A stretch of DNA of 60,729 nucleotides from Candidatus Peregrinibacteria bacterium Gr01-1014_25 (GTDB lineage Bacteria; Patescibacteriota; Gracilibacteria; Peribacterales; Peribacteraceae): positions 1 to 60,729 of the forward strand of contig VMFU01000006.1 in assembly GCA_007376205.1 (NCBI GenBank), written 5' to 3'. A model generated the notes under the pieces. It was given only the letters and a program-made list of their open reading frames with translations, had not been told where the DNA came from and made no database searches. Both the position numbers and the translations under genes were made by a program. This document shows positions 34,344 through 43,584 of the stretch, in pieces. How positions within the stretch are numbered: the first letter of the stretch is position 1; the number at the start of each line of letters is the position of its first letter.

Positions 34344-34370
34344 CCTGCGATTCTGCAGTATTCTCGTTTT

Positions 34371-35381
34371 ATGCGTCAGCCGACGACGTCAGGAAAGGCT
34401 CACCCCGTGCGTGTACTGTCTGCGATGCAACCATCTGGCCAGCTGCATCTGGGCAATTATTTCGGCTCGATGCATCCGAACATGGAGTGGATGGGCAAGG
34501 CCGAATCGAGTTTCTACTTCATCGTCGATCTGCACGCGCTGACCACCGTACAGAACCCCGACGATCTGCGGCGCTTCCGCCGCGACGCCCTCCTCGATTA
34601 CCTCGCCTGCGGTCTGGATCCCGAGAAGGCGACGGTCTTCTTCCAGTCGGACGTGCCGGAACACTGCGAACTCGCCTGGATCCTGTCGACGGTGACGCCG
34701 ATGGGATTGCTTGAGCGAGCGGTCAGTTATAAGGAGAAGGTGGAGAAGGGGATCGCCGCGACGGTCGGCCTGTTCACGTACCCCGTGCTCATGGCGGCCG
34801 ATATCCTCCTCTATGACACCACCGTCGTGCCTGTCGGCAAGGATCAGAAGCAGCACGTGGAAATGACTCGCGACATCGCGATGAAGTTCAACCATACGTT
34901 CGGCGAGACGTTCGTTATTCCGGAGCCGCAGATTCAGGAAGCGGTTGCCGTCGTGCCGGGCACGGACGGACAGAAGATGAGCAAGAGTTACGGCAACACG
35001 ATCCCGCTCTTCGGCGCGGAGAAGGCGATCGAGAAGGCGATCATGGGAATCGTGACGGACTCCAAGGGGCCCAGCGATCCCAAGGATCCGGAAACCTGCA
35101 CGATCTATCGGATTCACAAGCTTCTTCTACCGCCGAAGGAAGCGGAGACACTGGCGGAGGAGTATCGCGCCGGCATCCCGTATGGCGAGGCGAAAAAGCG
35201 GCTGGCCCAGACGTATAAGGACTTCTTTGCTCCCATGCGGGCAAAGCGCGAGACGCTCCTCGCCAAGCCCTCCCTCTTGGATGACATTGCCGCGCAGGGG
35301 GCCGCAAAGGCCCGGGCGGTCGCCTCCCGCACGATGGAGCGCGCTCGCGAAGCGACGGGATTGAGCGGAAAGGCAAAATAG
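34371..35381 (+). CDS. trpS: tryptophanyl-tRNA synthetase
   Basis: 336 residues, class I synthetase. SAMQPSGQLHLGNYFG (HIGH equivalent) and KMSKSYGN are intact. The length is normal for bacterial TrpRS. TATTCT (34359-34364) is 6 nt before the ATG. The C-terminus is Ala/Arg-rich. Confidence 0.96.
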   Translation: MRQPTTSGKAHPVRVLSAMQPSGQLHLGNYFGSMHPNMEWMGKAESSFYFIVDLHALTTVQNPDDLRRFRRDALLDYLACGLDPEKATVFFQSDVPEHCELAWILSTVTPMGLLERAVSYKEKVEKGIAATVGLFTYPVLMAADILLYDTTVVPVGKDQKQHVEMTRDIAMKFNHTFGETFVIPEPQIQEAVAVVPGTDGQKMSKSYGNTIPLFGAEKAIEKAIMGIVTDSKGPSDPKDPETCTIYRIHKLLLPPKEAETLAEEYRAGIPYGEAKKRLAQTYKDFFAPMRAKRETLLAKPSLLDDIAAQGAAKARAVASRTMERAREATGLSGKAK

Positions 35382-35414
35382 GGTATACTGGAGGAGAACA
35401 TCCACCCCAAACCT

Positions 35415-35960
35415 ATGACGAAGAAACGCGTTCAGGCCGTCTATGTCCTGTCGTTCACTGCTGCCGCCGTCGTCACGACGCAGCTCCTCCTCGGCTTGGC
35501 CGGTGGCGCGTTGGTCGGCGACAGCAACCGTCCGATTCCCGTGGTGAACGTGCGGTCGCTCGTGCCGTCCCGCGAGGAATTCGGCGCGAAGCACCGTGAG
35601 CAGCGCAGCATCACGAAGGATTGCGGCGATGTTATCGACGACACGGATGAAGTGGAGTGCCCCGATGTGAACGACCCGAAAGCCGTGCGCGCGTTCTTCG
35701 AGAAAGTCCGGCCGTCGCACGCGGCGGCTCCGGCGAAGGCGGGCCTGGCGGAAGAGGATTTGACGGACAAGCAGCGGGAGATTCTGGACCAGTACCTGGA
35801 TGAAGAGCGTTGCCCGCAGAGCCTGCGACGCGTTGCGCCCGGGTTCTACCAGCTCTGCCTGTCGTTGGTCGTGCCTGAGAAGCGTGGCGAAATTGATATT
35901 CCGCTTCGCGCCAGGGCGGTGGAGCGCCGTCGCGAACGTATTCGAGAAGAGACACGATAA
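35415..35960 (+). CDS. membrane-anchored hypothetical protein
   Basis: 181 residues; an N-terminal membrane helix (about 9-33) then a charged extracytoplasmic part with four Cys residues (TKDCGD, VECPD, ERCPQ, QLCLS) that could form two disulfides. No family recognised. GGAGGAG lies about 22 nt upstream and TATACT about 30 nt, so this gene has a normal leader. Confidence 0.65.
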   Translation: MTKKRVQAVYVLSFTAAAVVTTQLLLGLAGGALVGDSNRPIPVVNVRSLVPSREEFGAKHREQRSITKDCGDVIDDTDEVECPDVNDPKAVRAFFEKVRPSHAAAPAKAGLAEEDLTDKQREILDQYLDEERCPQSLRRVAPGFYQLCLSLVVPEKRGEIDIPLRARAVERRRERIREETR

Positions 35961-36027
35961 CGCTGAATTTTTGAAGCTTTGGAAGTCTGACTGCCGGTAG
36001 GCGGCCTTGTGCGGCTACTATTCTTTC

Positions 36028-36597
36028 GTGCAGCCTCTCATTCTCGCCTCCGCCAGTCCCCAGCGCCGGTCGCTCCTGACGGATTTGGCAATAGCATTTG
36101 AAGTACTGCCGAGTACGGTCGACGAGCGCGCGTGCGCCGTCGCTGATCCCGCCGAACGTGCCGTCCATCTTGCACGCCTCAAGGCCCGCGACATCGCGGG
36201 TCTGCGGCCGGACCGTTTCGTCCTGGGGTGCGATACGCTCGTTGTCTCGCAGCGCGGGATATTGCTGGAGAAGCCCGTGGATGCCGACGATGCCCTCCGG
36301 ATGCTCCACGAGCAATCGGGCGGTGTGTCCGTTATCCATTCCGCGCTCTGTCTCGTGCGTCCCGATGGCGAAGAGCGGACGGCGTTGTCCTCGTCGCGTG
36401 TGCGCTTTGCCGCGCTGACCGAAGAGGACATGCGCTGGTGGATCGGCACGCGCCTGTGGGAAGGCCGGTCCGGCGCGTTCCAGATTGACGGCCCCGGGCA
36501 AATGCTCATTGAACACCTTGATGGAGACTGGACGGGAGTCGTAGGACTGCCGGTGTTTCTCCTCGGGAAAATGTTGAGGGAGGAGGAACTCTTATAG
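36028..36597 (+). CDS. maf: Maf-family nucleoside triphosphate pyrophosphatase
   Basis: 189 residues. LILASASPQRRSLL at the N-terminus, the central acidic residues (VLGCDTLV), LEKPVDADDA and GAFQIDGPG mark the Maf family, which hydrolyses non-canonical or modified NTPs. GTG 36028 is chosen: TACTAT (36016-36021) ends 6 nt before it and the conserved sequence begins immediately. Confidence 0.93.
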   Translation: MQPLILASASPQRRSLLTDLAIAFEVLPSTVDERACAVADPAERAVHLARLKARDIAGLRPDRFVLGCDTLVVSQRGILLEKPVDADDALRMLHEQSGGVSVIHSALCLVRPDGEERTALSSSRVRFAALTEEDMRWWIGTRLWEGRSGAFQIDGPGQMLIEHLDGDWTGVVGLPVFLLGKMLREEELL

Positions 36598-36606
36598 CTT
36601 CAGAAG

Positions 36607-37302
36607 TCACAGACTAGGAAGCCGGTACTGCTGCAGCGCGTGGTACGCACGTTTGTAGCTCGGCAACGCGCGCTCCACGACCGCCCAGTACGCATCGGAG
36701 TGGTCGGTGACACGGCGGTGAGCGAGTTCATGGACGATGACGTACGTGAGCAGGGATGGGGGTACGAAGAGCAGAGCTGCGTTCAGCATGATCGTGCCGT
36801 GCGGAGAGCAACTGCCCCACTGGCTGCTGGCGAACTGTAGGCGCACGTCGCGGACCGGAACCCGCAGGACCTTGCGGTTGATCGCCCGGACGAGCTGCTC
36901 GACGCGGGCGCGCTCTTCCACGGCGACGATGCGCCAGAGCAAACGATGGAGCGCGCGCCGGCGAAGCTGTGGACCGACGCCGACCGTCCACTGATTCGTT
37001 CCCGTCCGCCGCGCGGAGGACCGGGCCCTTGGTTGGAGCTGGATGGCGATGCGGCGGCCGCAGGCGAGACGGACGGTGAGGGACTGGCCGCCGTCGAGCA
37101 GATGGCGGAACGGCGCGATCAATGTTTTGCGCTGCTCGAGTAGCACAAGCTGCGTCATCCGCCGCAGCAGGCTGGTGATGTGCTCGCGCTCTTCGCTGCG
37201 GCTCAAATTCCGCGCCAGGCGGATCACGATCGTGTCCCCACGGTAGACCGCGCGGGAGTGTTTGTTCCGGGTGCGCACGATGCGGTGTCGGATGCGTTCC
37301 AT
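36607..37302 (-). CDS. YgjP-like metallopeptidase domain protein
   Basis: 231 residues from ATG 37302. The C-terminal half matches the YgjP/DUF45 zinc metallopeptidase family: SQWGSCSPHGTIMLN, VIVHELAHRRVTDHS (HExxH type) and a third ligand region. The N-terminal part is basic. Convergent with maf, 9 nt apart. TACAGT lies 10 nt upstream of the start. Confidence 0.82.
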   Translation of the reverse strand: MERIRHRIVRTRNKHSRAVYRGDTIVIRLARNLSRSEEREHITSLLRRMTQLVLLEQRKTLIAPFRHLLDGGQSLTVRLACGRRIAIQLQPRARSSARRTGTNQWTVGVGPQLRRRALHRLLWRIVAVEERARVEQLVRAINRKVLRVPVRDVRLQFASSQWGSCSPHGTIMLNAALLFVPPSLLTYVIVHELAHRRVTDHSDAYWAVVERALPSYKRAYHALQQYRLPSL

Positions 37303-37401
37303 GAAGCTGCACACTGTAGCAGGCTGTGCGGCGAAAACAGCTCCCTGTTGCGAGAAAATGCATCTATGGTCTCGCCAATGCCTTCCCTCAAAATCCGTGC
37401 C

Positions 37402-38247
37402 TTATGAGCGGCTTTCCGACGCCTCGATGATCAGGTCTTTGAGCAGGGTCTTGAGCGGGGCGAGGCAGGAGGCGAGTGAACGTTCGTACACGGAGAGCGC
37501 CTGGGCGGCCTCGGGGAGAGTCTCCTGGGTGGACGTTCGCGAGGATGCCAGCAGCGGTTCAGCGGCTTCGATGCATGCCAAGGCAGCGTCGCTCTCGCGC
37601 TGCACGCGCAGCCGATCCGCCGTGGAGTGTGCCGTAAGCACCTGGAGATGCCGCGCGATCCGCAGCAGCCATCGCCGGTGACGGTCGGCTCGGAGCAGCA
37701 GTTCCGTGTGTAGAGCCGGAAGTTGGTACTGCCTGAACAGGCGATGCTTGGCGTCGAGCAGGAGCTCCTCGCGGTCGTACACCCCGGCATCGATGGCGCT
37801 GACGATGGTCTGCACCGCTCGCAGCAGGGCCGCGGTTGTTCCCGTTGCCCGCTTCGCCGCTTCTCCGCTGTCGGCGGCCTGCCATCGTTCCAGCGCCTGC
37901 AGGCGCAGCGCGTCACTCGCCAGCAGACTGCGCGTGCAACGGAGCAGGACGCCAAAGCGCTCATCGCGTCCGGCCTCGCGCAGTGTCCGCGCGCAGTCGG
38001 CGAGTATGCCCTCGCGGCGTTCGTCATCGTTGCGGTCCTGCGTTGCGAGAGCGGGGACAGTGACGACCGCTCCCGACACGGCATTCATGCGCTGCAAGAG
38101 ACCGTCGAGGCGCTCCTGCACGGTCAGGCCGCTGCCCGCCTGCGCGCCGCTGCCCGTTTGCTGGGCCGCCGCGGGGAGGGGGGCGAGTAGCAGTGCCAGC
38201 AGGACGACGAAACGCCATCGCGCCATCGGTGACATGCTAGCACGCAT
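37402..38247 (-). CDS. secreted helical hypothetical protein
   Basis: 281 residues with a signal peptide (cleavage near AAAQQ). The mature part is mostly helical with three or four Cys; no family. ATG 38247 lies one base after the TAG of the GH15 gene, implying translational coupling, so it belongs to the glucan operon. Internal ATGs at 38235 and 38226 are alternatives. Confidence 0.65.
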   Translation of the reverse strand: MRASMSPMARWRFVVLLALLLAPLPAAAQQTGSGAQAGSGLTVQERLDGLLQRMNAVSGAVVTVPALATQDRNDDERREGILADCARTLREAGRDERFGVLLRCTRSLLASDALRLQALERWQAADSGEAAKRATGTTAALLRAVQTIVSAIDAGVYDREELLLDAKHRLFRQYQLPALHTELLLRADRHRRWLLRIARHLQVLTAHSTADRLRVQRESDAALACIEAAEPLLASSRTSTQETLPEAAQALSVYERSLASCLAPLKTLLKDLIIEASESRS

Positions 38248-38248
38248 G

Positions 38249-40300
38249 CTACTTGCTGCTTGTCTTCATCTCCTCCTCCTTCGCGACAAACCGCAGCACC
38301 GTGTCGGCAAACACCGCGTGGCTCCACGTGAGAGGGGAGACGGACAGGTGCGCGCCGGACACAGGATGCAACTGCTCCGGCAGCATGCCCGCGGGATTCG
38401 CGAACTTCGCCGCCCACGAGAGCGCCTCTCGCGGACGCTCCAGATCCGCCGGCGTTTTCGCCAGCGCGATGTCCCATTGAGCGTCCCAGAGCGTCGTGAT
38501 GACCCAGGGATTTCCGGGGACATCGGCGCTCGGTTCAACAGCCGCGTGGTAGTGGTCGCCCGTGTAACGCGCCATGCCGCCGACGGGGGCGTGCACGGCG
38601 AGGAGTTGCCGAAGCTGCGTCATCGTCGACACGACCCGCGGGTCGTCCGGAGGGAGGACGCCCAGGGTCCAGAGGACGGCGATGCTCGCATCGGGCCGGT
38701 CGTCGCGCTCGACCGTCGACCCGCCGCGCCGGATGATTTTCTTGAGGAAGCGCCCCTTTTGCTCGTCGTAGAGATGCTTCACGAGGGCATCTCGCATCTC
38801 GTCGCTGCTCTTGCGGTAGCGTCTCGCATGACGTTCATGCCCCAGGGCTTGCGCGATGTTGGACGCGGCGACGAGCCCGGCGATCGTGCAACAGACGGTG
38901 TACGTGAATACGCCGCGTTCCTCCTCCCACGGATCGTAGGAGGGAAGCGGCAGGGCGGTGTCCTTCTCGCGGAAATTGCAGAGGAATTCCGCGGCGCGCT
39001 GTACGAAGCGTTCGAAGATGTTCTGCAGGAATTCGAAATCCTGATCGTACGTGAAATGCCGCCAGATCGCGGCGATGACGAGGGCGGTCTCGTCCTCCTG
39101 GATCGGCAGCTGCGCCTCGCCGTCGCGGTACCACGGGTGCCAGGACGATCCGAGCGAACCGTCGGGGTTGTACTTGTGGAGGAGGTAGCCGTCCGGCGTC
39201 AGGGCCGTCGCGCAGAATTCGAAGAAGCGGTGGCTCACCTCGCTGTATCCCGCATCATCGAGCACCATCGACACGAAGGAGCCGTCGCGCGGCCATACGT
39301 ACGTGTACGTGTCGCGGTTGAAGAGCATGATGTCCGCATCGGCAGCGGCGAGGATGCCCCCGCCGTGATCGACGTGCGCGCGGATGGTGAGGAGACTGCG
39401 CTTGTAGAGGTTCACGATCTCCGGCGAGAGGCTGCCGAAGGACCGGTGCGTCTTGTTCACCCAGCTCTTCCAGTAGTTGTGCGCGTTGCGCAGAAGGCGT
39501 TGCGGCGTCTGCTCCAAGACGATTTGCTGGAGCTGCACGACCTCGTCGAGAGAGCGGGCCAGACAGAGCCAGAGGGTGACATCCGTTTCGTTTCCGTCCG
39601 CGATGCAGTGAATGCCGACGGTGGAATCGACCGATCCCTGTTCGATGGGGTTCTCGGAGAGGTTGCCGTCTTCGGCGTCGCGCCATGTTCCCTCCAGACC
39701 GCGGTACTGGGCCTTGCCCGTGGTGAACGACGCCAGGCCGCAGCTGTGCAGTCTATGCGCGCTCTTCAGGACGGAGGCGTACTGTCCCGCGATCGCGTTC
39801 GTCCGGCAGGACTCGGGCCAGCTGGTATCGCCGCCGACGAGGAAGTAGCGCGATTGCCGGTAGTGGATGACGCTGTTTGTGTATGGCTCGTAGAACGCGG
39901 TGTCTTTCTGCTTGTCGCCGTAGATGTGGAAGTTGTGGTTGAAGAAGAAGCGGATGCGTCGCTGCTGGCCATCGGTGGTGCGCACCGCGAACTGGCGCAG
40001 CAGGATGTTGTGCACGGGATGAACGCAGTCTTCGGCCGTGATGTCGACGGCGAGTCCTTCGTGGCGCAAGGTCGAACGGCCGACGAGCGTTTCAGGAACG
40101 TAGCCGGAGGCGATCTGCCACGCCGGGTCGTCCAGCCAGGCAAATCCCTTCCCGTCGACCCAGACGCCGACGCGATGCATGTTGCCGAACGCCGTGTGGT
40201 CCTCCGATCCCACGTGCGGGAAGTAGAGGTCGCGCATCTGCGCCCGCGCATCGAACGTGGCGAGGACGGAGCCGTTGCCGAGAATGTAGGAGCGGGGCAT
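38249..40300 (-). CDS. GH15 glucoamylase-type glycoside hydrolase
   Basis: 683 residues without a signal peptide, so cytoplasmic. An N-terminal beta-sandwich (about 1-270) is followed by the (alpha/alpha)6 barrel. GH15 landmarks: TYVWPRDGSF, LPIQEDET (general acid/base region) and, near the end, SPLTWSHAVF. It removes glucose from non-reducing ends of alpha-glucans. ATG 40300 is used because MPRSYILGNGS opens the conserved domain. It sits 4 nt after the GH57 stop. Confidence 0.9.
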   Translation of the reverse strand: MPRSYILGNGSVLATFDARAQMRDLYFPHVGSEDHTAFGNMHRVGVWVDGKGFAWLDDPAWQIASGYVPETLVGRSTLRHEGLAVDITAEDCVHPVHNILLRQFAVRTTDGQQRRIRFFFNHNFHIYGDKQKDTAFYEPYTNSVIHYRQSRYFLVGGDTSWPESCRTNAIAGQYASVLKSAHRLHSCGLASFTTGKAQYRGLEGTWRDAEDGNLSENPIEQGSVDSTVGIHCIADGNETDVTLWLCLARSLDEVVQLQQIVLEQTPQRLLRNAHNYWKSWVNKTHRSFGSLSPEIVNLYKRSLLTIRAHVDHGGGILAAADADIMLFNRDTYTYVWPRDGSFVSMVLDDAGYSEVSHRFFEFCATALTPDGYLLHKYNPDGSLGSSWHPWYRDGEAQLPIQEDETALVIAAIWRHFTYDQDFEFLQNIFERFVQRAAEFLCNFREKDTALPLPSYDPWEEERGVFTYTVCCTIAGLVAASNIAQALGHERHARRYRKSSDEMRDALVKHLYDEQKGRFLKKIIRRGGSTVERDDRPDASIAVLWTLGVLPPDDPRVVSTMTQLRQLLAVHAPVGGMARYTGDHYHAAVEPSADVPGNPWVITTLWDAQWDIALAKTPADLERPREALSWAAKFANPAGMLPEQLHPVSGAHLSVSPLTWSHAVFADTVLRFVAKEEEMKTSSK

Positions 40301-40304
40301 GGTG

Positions 40305-41648
40305 TTACGAGGGATTCGGGAAGAGGGACTCGGACATCGGAGCGGACGTGCGTGACCGATGTTTGTATTGTGATTTCCTTCCCCTCCGTCCTGCTCCCGA
40401 TTCCCGATTTCCCAGACGCAACCGCAGATCCTCCAAGGCATGACTGAACCGCCGGTACGCTTCGTAGGGGGATTCGTAGGGACTGAAGTACTTGTGCACG
40501 TCGCCGTCGTTCCAGTACTTCGTGCACATGTAGTACAGGTGATCGGAAGTCTGCAGACGCCGCCATGCCTCTATCAAATCGGGGTCGCCGGACGCCCGCA
40601 CGGCACCCTCCAACGCGTACACCGCGGTGAAGGCTGCGTGCTGGATGTCATTGCCGAGCCACGCTGACAGATCGCGTTCCATGTCCGCCCACGATATGCA
40701 GGCATGCGCGTCGAACGTGCCCGTCTTGTTGCGGTGCGGTCTCCAGTCGTCGATCACCTGCGACGGCGTGCGCGTCGCGATGCCGCGCGATCGGAATGCG
40801 GCGGGGAGCGAGCGGAGGAAATCGAATATGCCGGTGTCCGCCCATTGGTGCTCGCCGAATGTTTCGTAGTCCATGAACAAGTTGACGCTGTGGCCTTCGC
40901 TCTGGGCGACCCAATCGGCGAACGTATCCGCGTACAGCGGGAAGCCGGCCCACGAGCGGTTGGAGAAGCGGAACGCGATGTCGTCCGACAGGCGGTAGTT
41001 CTTCAACAGGATCGTGATGTCCGTGCTCGGGCGCACGTGGGGGCGGTGCGTGCGGATGACGCGTTCGCGCTGCGCCGGCAGGCGGAACCGCGGCGGCGCG
41101 TAGGGGACGTTGGGGGTCTTGCCGTCGAGGATCGCATCGGCCCCCTCCGCGAGAATGCCCCGGAATCCCAGGAGGCGCGCCACGTGCGCCAGGTCGTTGC
41201 AGTAGACGAGCTCCGTGTTGCGGAACACCGTCGGTGTGCAGCCGAAGAGGCGTTGTATTTTTTCGACGTGTGACCGCACTTGGAGGCAGAATTCCTCCAG
41301 TGAGCCGAGGTAGGAGAGCGAGTGCGCGTCGGTTTCCGCGAGGAATTCGACGCGGCCGGTCGCGGCCAGCGCGCGGAAGGAATCGAGAACGTCCTCCCCG
41401 TACTCCTTGCACTGATCCAGAAACACGCCCGAGAGCGAGAAGGAGACCGCAAAATCCGGATCGGCCGCGAGCATGTCCAGCAGCAGGCGATTCGTCGGCA
41501 GGTAACACTTCTCCGCGACTTTCCGGAACACCGCGCGATTCTTCTCGTCGTCGAAGTACTCCGTGTCCTCGCGCCCGATGTCCGTGATCCGCAGGTCGCG
41601 GAGACGGTAGGGTTGATGCACCTGGAAGTAGAAGCAAACGTTCGGCAT
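40305..41648 (-). CDS. GH57 alpha-amylase family protein
   Basis: 447 residues. GH57 conserved regions: YFQVHQPYRL (region 1), the nucleophile Glu in FRNTELVY and the acid/base Asp in FMDYETFGEHQ. It acts on internal alpha-1,4 bonds or transfers glucan segments. The C-terminal 35 residues are a basic Ser-rich tail. Middle gene of the GT4-GH57-GH15 operon, with 4-nt gaps on both sides. Confidence 0.92.
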   Translation of the reverse strand: MPNVCFYFQVHQPYRLRDLRITDIGREDTEYFDDEKNRAVFRKVAEKCYLPTNRLLLDMLAADPDFAVSFSLSGVFLDQCKEYGEDVLDSFRALAATGRVEFLAETDAHSLSYLGSLEEFCLQVRSHVEKIQRLFGCTPTVFRNTELVYCNDLAHVARLLGFRGILAEGADAILDGKTPNVPYAPPRFRLPAQRERVIRTHRPHVRPSTDITILLKNYRLSDDIAFRFSNRSWAGFPLYADTFADWVAQSEGHSVNLFMDYETFGEHQWADTGIFDFLRSLPAAFRSRGIATRTPSQVIDDWRPHRNKTGTFDAHACISWADMERDLSAWLGNDIQHAAFTAVYALEGAVRASGDPDLIEAWRRLQTSDHLYYMCTKYWNDGDVHKYFSPYESPYEAYRRFSHALEDLRLRLGNRESGAGRRGRKSQYKHRSRTSAPMSESLFPNPS

Positions 41649-41652
41649 GGGT

Positions 41653-42846
41653 TTAGATTCGGAGGAGATGTTCGTAGAGGGAGCGGACGGCGCCTGCCTG
41701 GCGCTGCCAAGAGAGGCGCTGCAGGATGCGCGGTGCCTCGGAACGCAACTGCCGTGCGAGGGGTTGCTCCCGCAGGATCGTCAGGATGCAGTCGGCCATC
41801 TTGTCGGCGTCCCAGAAGTCGACCTTGAACGCGTGTTCGATCACTTCGCTTGCGCCCGATTGTTTGGAGAGAATCACCGGGACGCCATGGCCGATCGCCT
41901 CGAGGGCGACCAGTCCGAACGGCTCGGAGAGCGACGGCATCACGAAGCAATCCGCTTGTCGGAACAGGGCCTCCGCCTCTTCTTTGCTCACGCGACCCGT
42001 GAACGTGACTGCGTTATCCAGGCCGAGCGCGCATGCACGCCGCATGAGTTCGCCGAGCATCGGTCCCTCGCCCGCCATCACGAAGCGGACATCGGGACGC
42101 ATAGCGCGCACGAGGCGGGCCACATCGAGGAATTGCGAGGGATTCTTCTGCACGGTGAGACGGCCGAGGAAGAGGATCAACGGTCCGCGCTTTTTTCCAT
42201 GCTGCGCGACCAAGGGAGCCACCTTCGGATCGTGGCCGTTGTGAACGACGGTGATCTTCCGGTCGGGGATGCCGTAGTGCTCGACGAGCAGGCTCTTCGT
42301 GTAGTTGCTCACGGCGATCACGCTGTTGGCGGCGAGGAGTCCGGCCCGCTCGCGCGCGGCGATCCAGGGGTGCGGATGAAAGTCGGTCCTGTCGAGTTCG
42401 GTCGCGTGGATGTGCGCCACGAGGGGCGCGTCATGGTGCTTCGCCGCGCACACACCGGCCGCGTACGTCATCCAGTCGTGGCAGTGGACGACGTCGGGAC
42501 GGACATCGCGTGTCAGTGTAACGCTCTGCGCGGTGTATCGCTCGACAGCAGCGCCCAAATCGGGACCGTAGAGATTGATGTCACCGGGGATGCCCGCGCT
42601 CAATCGCACGTCGAAACTGTCGTGGTCGTCGTACGCCTGCAGCATGCTCTCGACCGCGACGACATCCATGCCGTCGGGCACGCGCACATCCACACCGTCC
42701 GCCGTCGTGCGGTGGGGGAGGACGAGCGTAACATTCACGCCGTTCTTGCGCAGTCCGCGCACCAGGCCCTCGCAGGCAACGCCCAGGCCGCCGGTGTGCA
42801 GCGGCGGGAATTCCCAGCCGAACATGAGGCAGCGCAGAGGGTGCAC
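41653..42846 (-). CDS. GT4 glycosyltransferase (glycogen synthase-like)
   Basis: 397 residues, GT-B fold. The N-terminal FGWEFPPLHTGGLG is typical of starch/glycogen synthase-type GT4 enzymes; LFLGRLTVQKNP and the C-terminal EPFGLVALEAIGHG (E-x7-E) complete the family. It likely extends alpha-glucan from a nucleotide sugar. ATG 42846 is used; 42825 is an alternative. It leads an operon with GH57 and GH15, a storage-glucan module. The message starts about 40 nt upstream with a GC hairpin. Confidence 0.9.
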   Translation of the reverse strand: MHPLRCLMFGWEFPPLHTGGLGVACEGLVRGLRKNGVNVTLVLPHRTTADGVDVRVPDGMDVVAVESMLQAYDDHDSFDVRLSAGIPGDINLYGPDLGAAVERYTAQSVTLTRDVRPDVVHCHDWMTYAAGVCAAKHHDAPLVAHIHATELDRTDFHPHPWIAARERAGLLAANSVIAVSNYTKSLLVEHYGIPDRKITVVHNGHDPKVAPLVAQHGKKRGPLILFLGRLTVQKNPSQFLDVARLVRAMRPDVRFVMAGEGPMLGELMRRACALGLDNAVTFTGRVSKEEAEALFRQADCFVMPSLSEPFGLVALEAIGHGVPVILSKQSGASEVIEHAFKVDFWDADKMADCILTILREQPLARQLRSEAPRILQRLSWQRQAGAVRSLYEHLLRI

Positions 42847-42864
42847 GGAGTGGGTGTGGGTGTC

Positions 42865-42897
42865 TCGCGCGCACGCGCGCGAAATCTCTGAATTATA
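42865..42897 (-). promoter_or_regulatory. TATAAT promoter and 5' GC hairpin of glucan operon
   Basis: On the minus strand TATAAT (42897-42892) is followed within a few bases of the expected +1 by TCGCGCG/CGCGCGA (stem 42882-42876 with 42871-42865, 4-nt loop). The transcript therefore should begin with a very stable hairpin, possibly protecting the 5' end. Confidence 0.65.
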
Positions 42898-42933
42898 GCA
42901 GATTTTGGTCGTTTTTCCTAGGTTCTTTTGGTG

Positions 42934-43001
42934 TTGTCGACGCTCTCCGCAACCTCCGAAAAGAGGCTCTAGAGAGCGTCGACAAACGATGTTTGTCGAC
43001 G
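42934..43001. repeat. three-copy TTGTCGAC element with alternative hairpins
   Basis: TTGTCGACGCTCTC (42934-42947) pairs perfectly with GAGAGCGTCGACAA (42972-42985), enclosing CCTC/GAGG. The second arm can instead pair with a third copy: GTCGACAAA (42979-42987) with TTTGTCGAC (42993-43001), 5-nt loop. The two hairpins are mutually exclusive. The element lies between the glucan operon promoter and the 43092 gene. Confidence 0.7.
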
Positions 43002-43091
43002 TGCCTGATGGTCAGCGATTTTCCGTCCGGAGACGAATGGCCCGCCTCTGCCTTTTGCGTGGGTCATCGAAGCCTACCCCACGGGACGTCG

Positions 43092-43472
43092 TTAGCCGCT
43101 GGCTTTCCTCTTCCGCTCTCTCATCCTTTCCACAGGATCGATGTTCGTCGATCCCTCGTGGATGGATGAGTGCACAAAGAGTTTTGCCTGCGGGTCCCAC
43201 TCTTCGAGCGCCTGCCGGTTCTTGCCGGAAGCATCGAAGATGCCGAATTCTCCGCGCCACGATATGTGCCAGATGAATTCGTCCGCGTCCGTGCGGTGGG
43301 TGAGCACGTAGGCTCCCTGCATGTCGTACCATCCCTCACCCCGGTGGATGAAGATGGTGACACGCGGGATCTCGTGTCTCTCGCAGAGCTCAAGCAGCTC
43401 TGCGGTGTGCATGATGAATGCACACTCGGCGTCCTCTCGGTCCTTCCACAGCTTCTGAATGGTCTCGTTCAT
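43092..43472 (-). CDS. hypothetical protein
   Basis: 126 residues, soluble, rich in Trp, Glu and His; no family recognised. ATG 43472 has AGGAG 7 nt upstream, one of the few clear Shine-Dalgarno sites in the window. A TTGACA-N16-TATTTT promoter lies about 110 nt upstream with two small hairpins in the leader. Confidence 0.65.
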   Translation of the reverse strand: MNETIQKLWKDREDAECAFIMHTAELLELCERHEIPRVTIFIHRGEGWYDMQGAYVLTHRTDADEFIWHISWRGEFGIFDASGKNRQALEEWDPQAKLFVHSSIHEGSTNIDPVERMRERKRKASG

Positions 43473-43584
43473 GGTCTTGCTCCTGTTTGGGGTACGGTTT
43501 CCGAACACAAAACGTGAGAAGCGCGAATGCGTTTCTCGTGGTGTGACAGAAAGCTGTCAGGAAGCTGTGAAAGACCTATTGGAT

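Noticed and set aside
37706-40447. 913-codon plus-strand open frame
   Set aside because: It is antisense to the GH15 gene and its neighbour, whose conserved motifs are on the minus strand; GC-rich DNA keeps the opposite frame open.
42934-43001. Integron attC-like site
   Set aside because: The palindromic shape is suggestive, but the conserved GTTRRRY and RYYYAAC boxes are not in the right places and no integrase is present.
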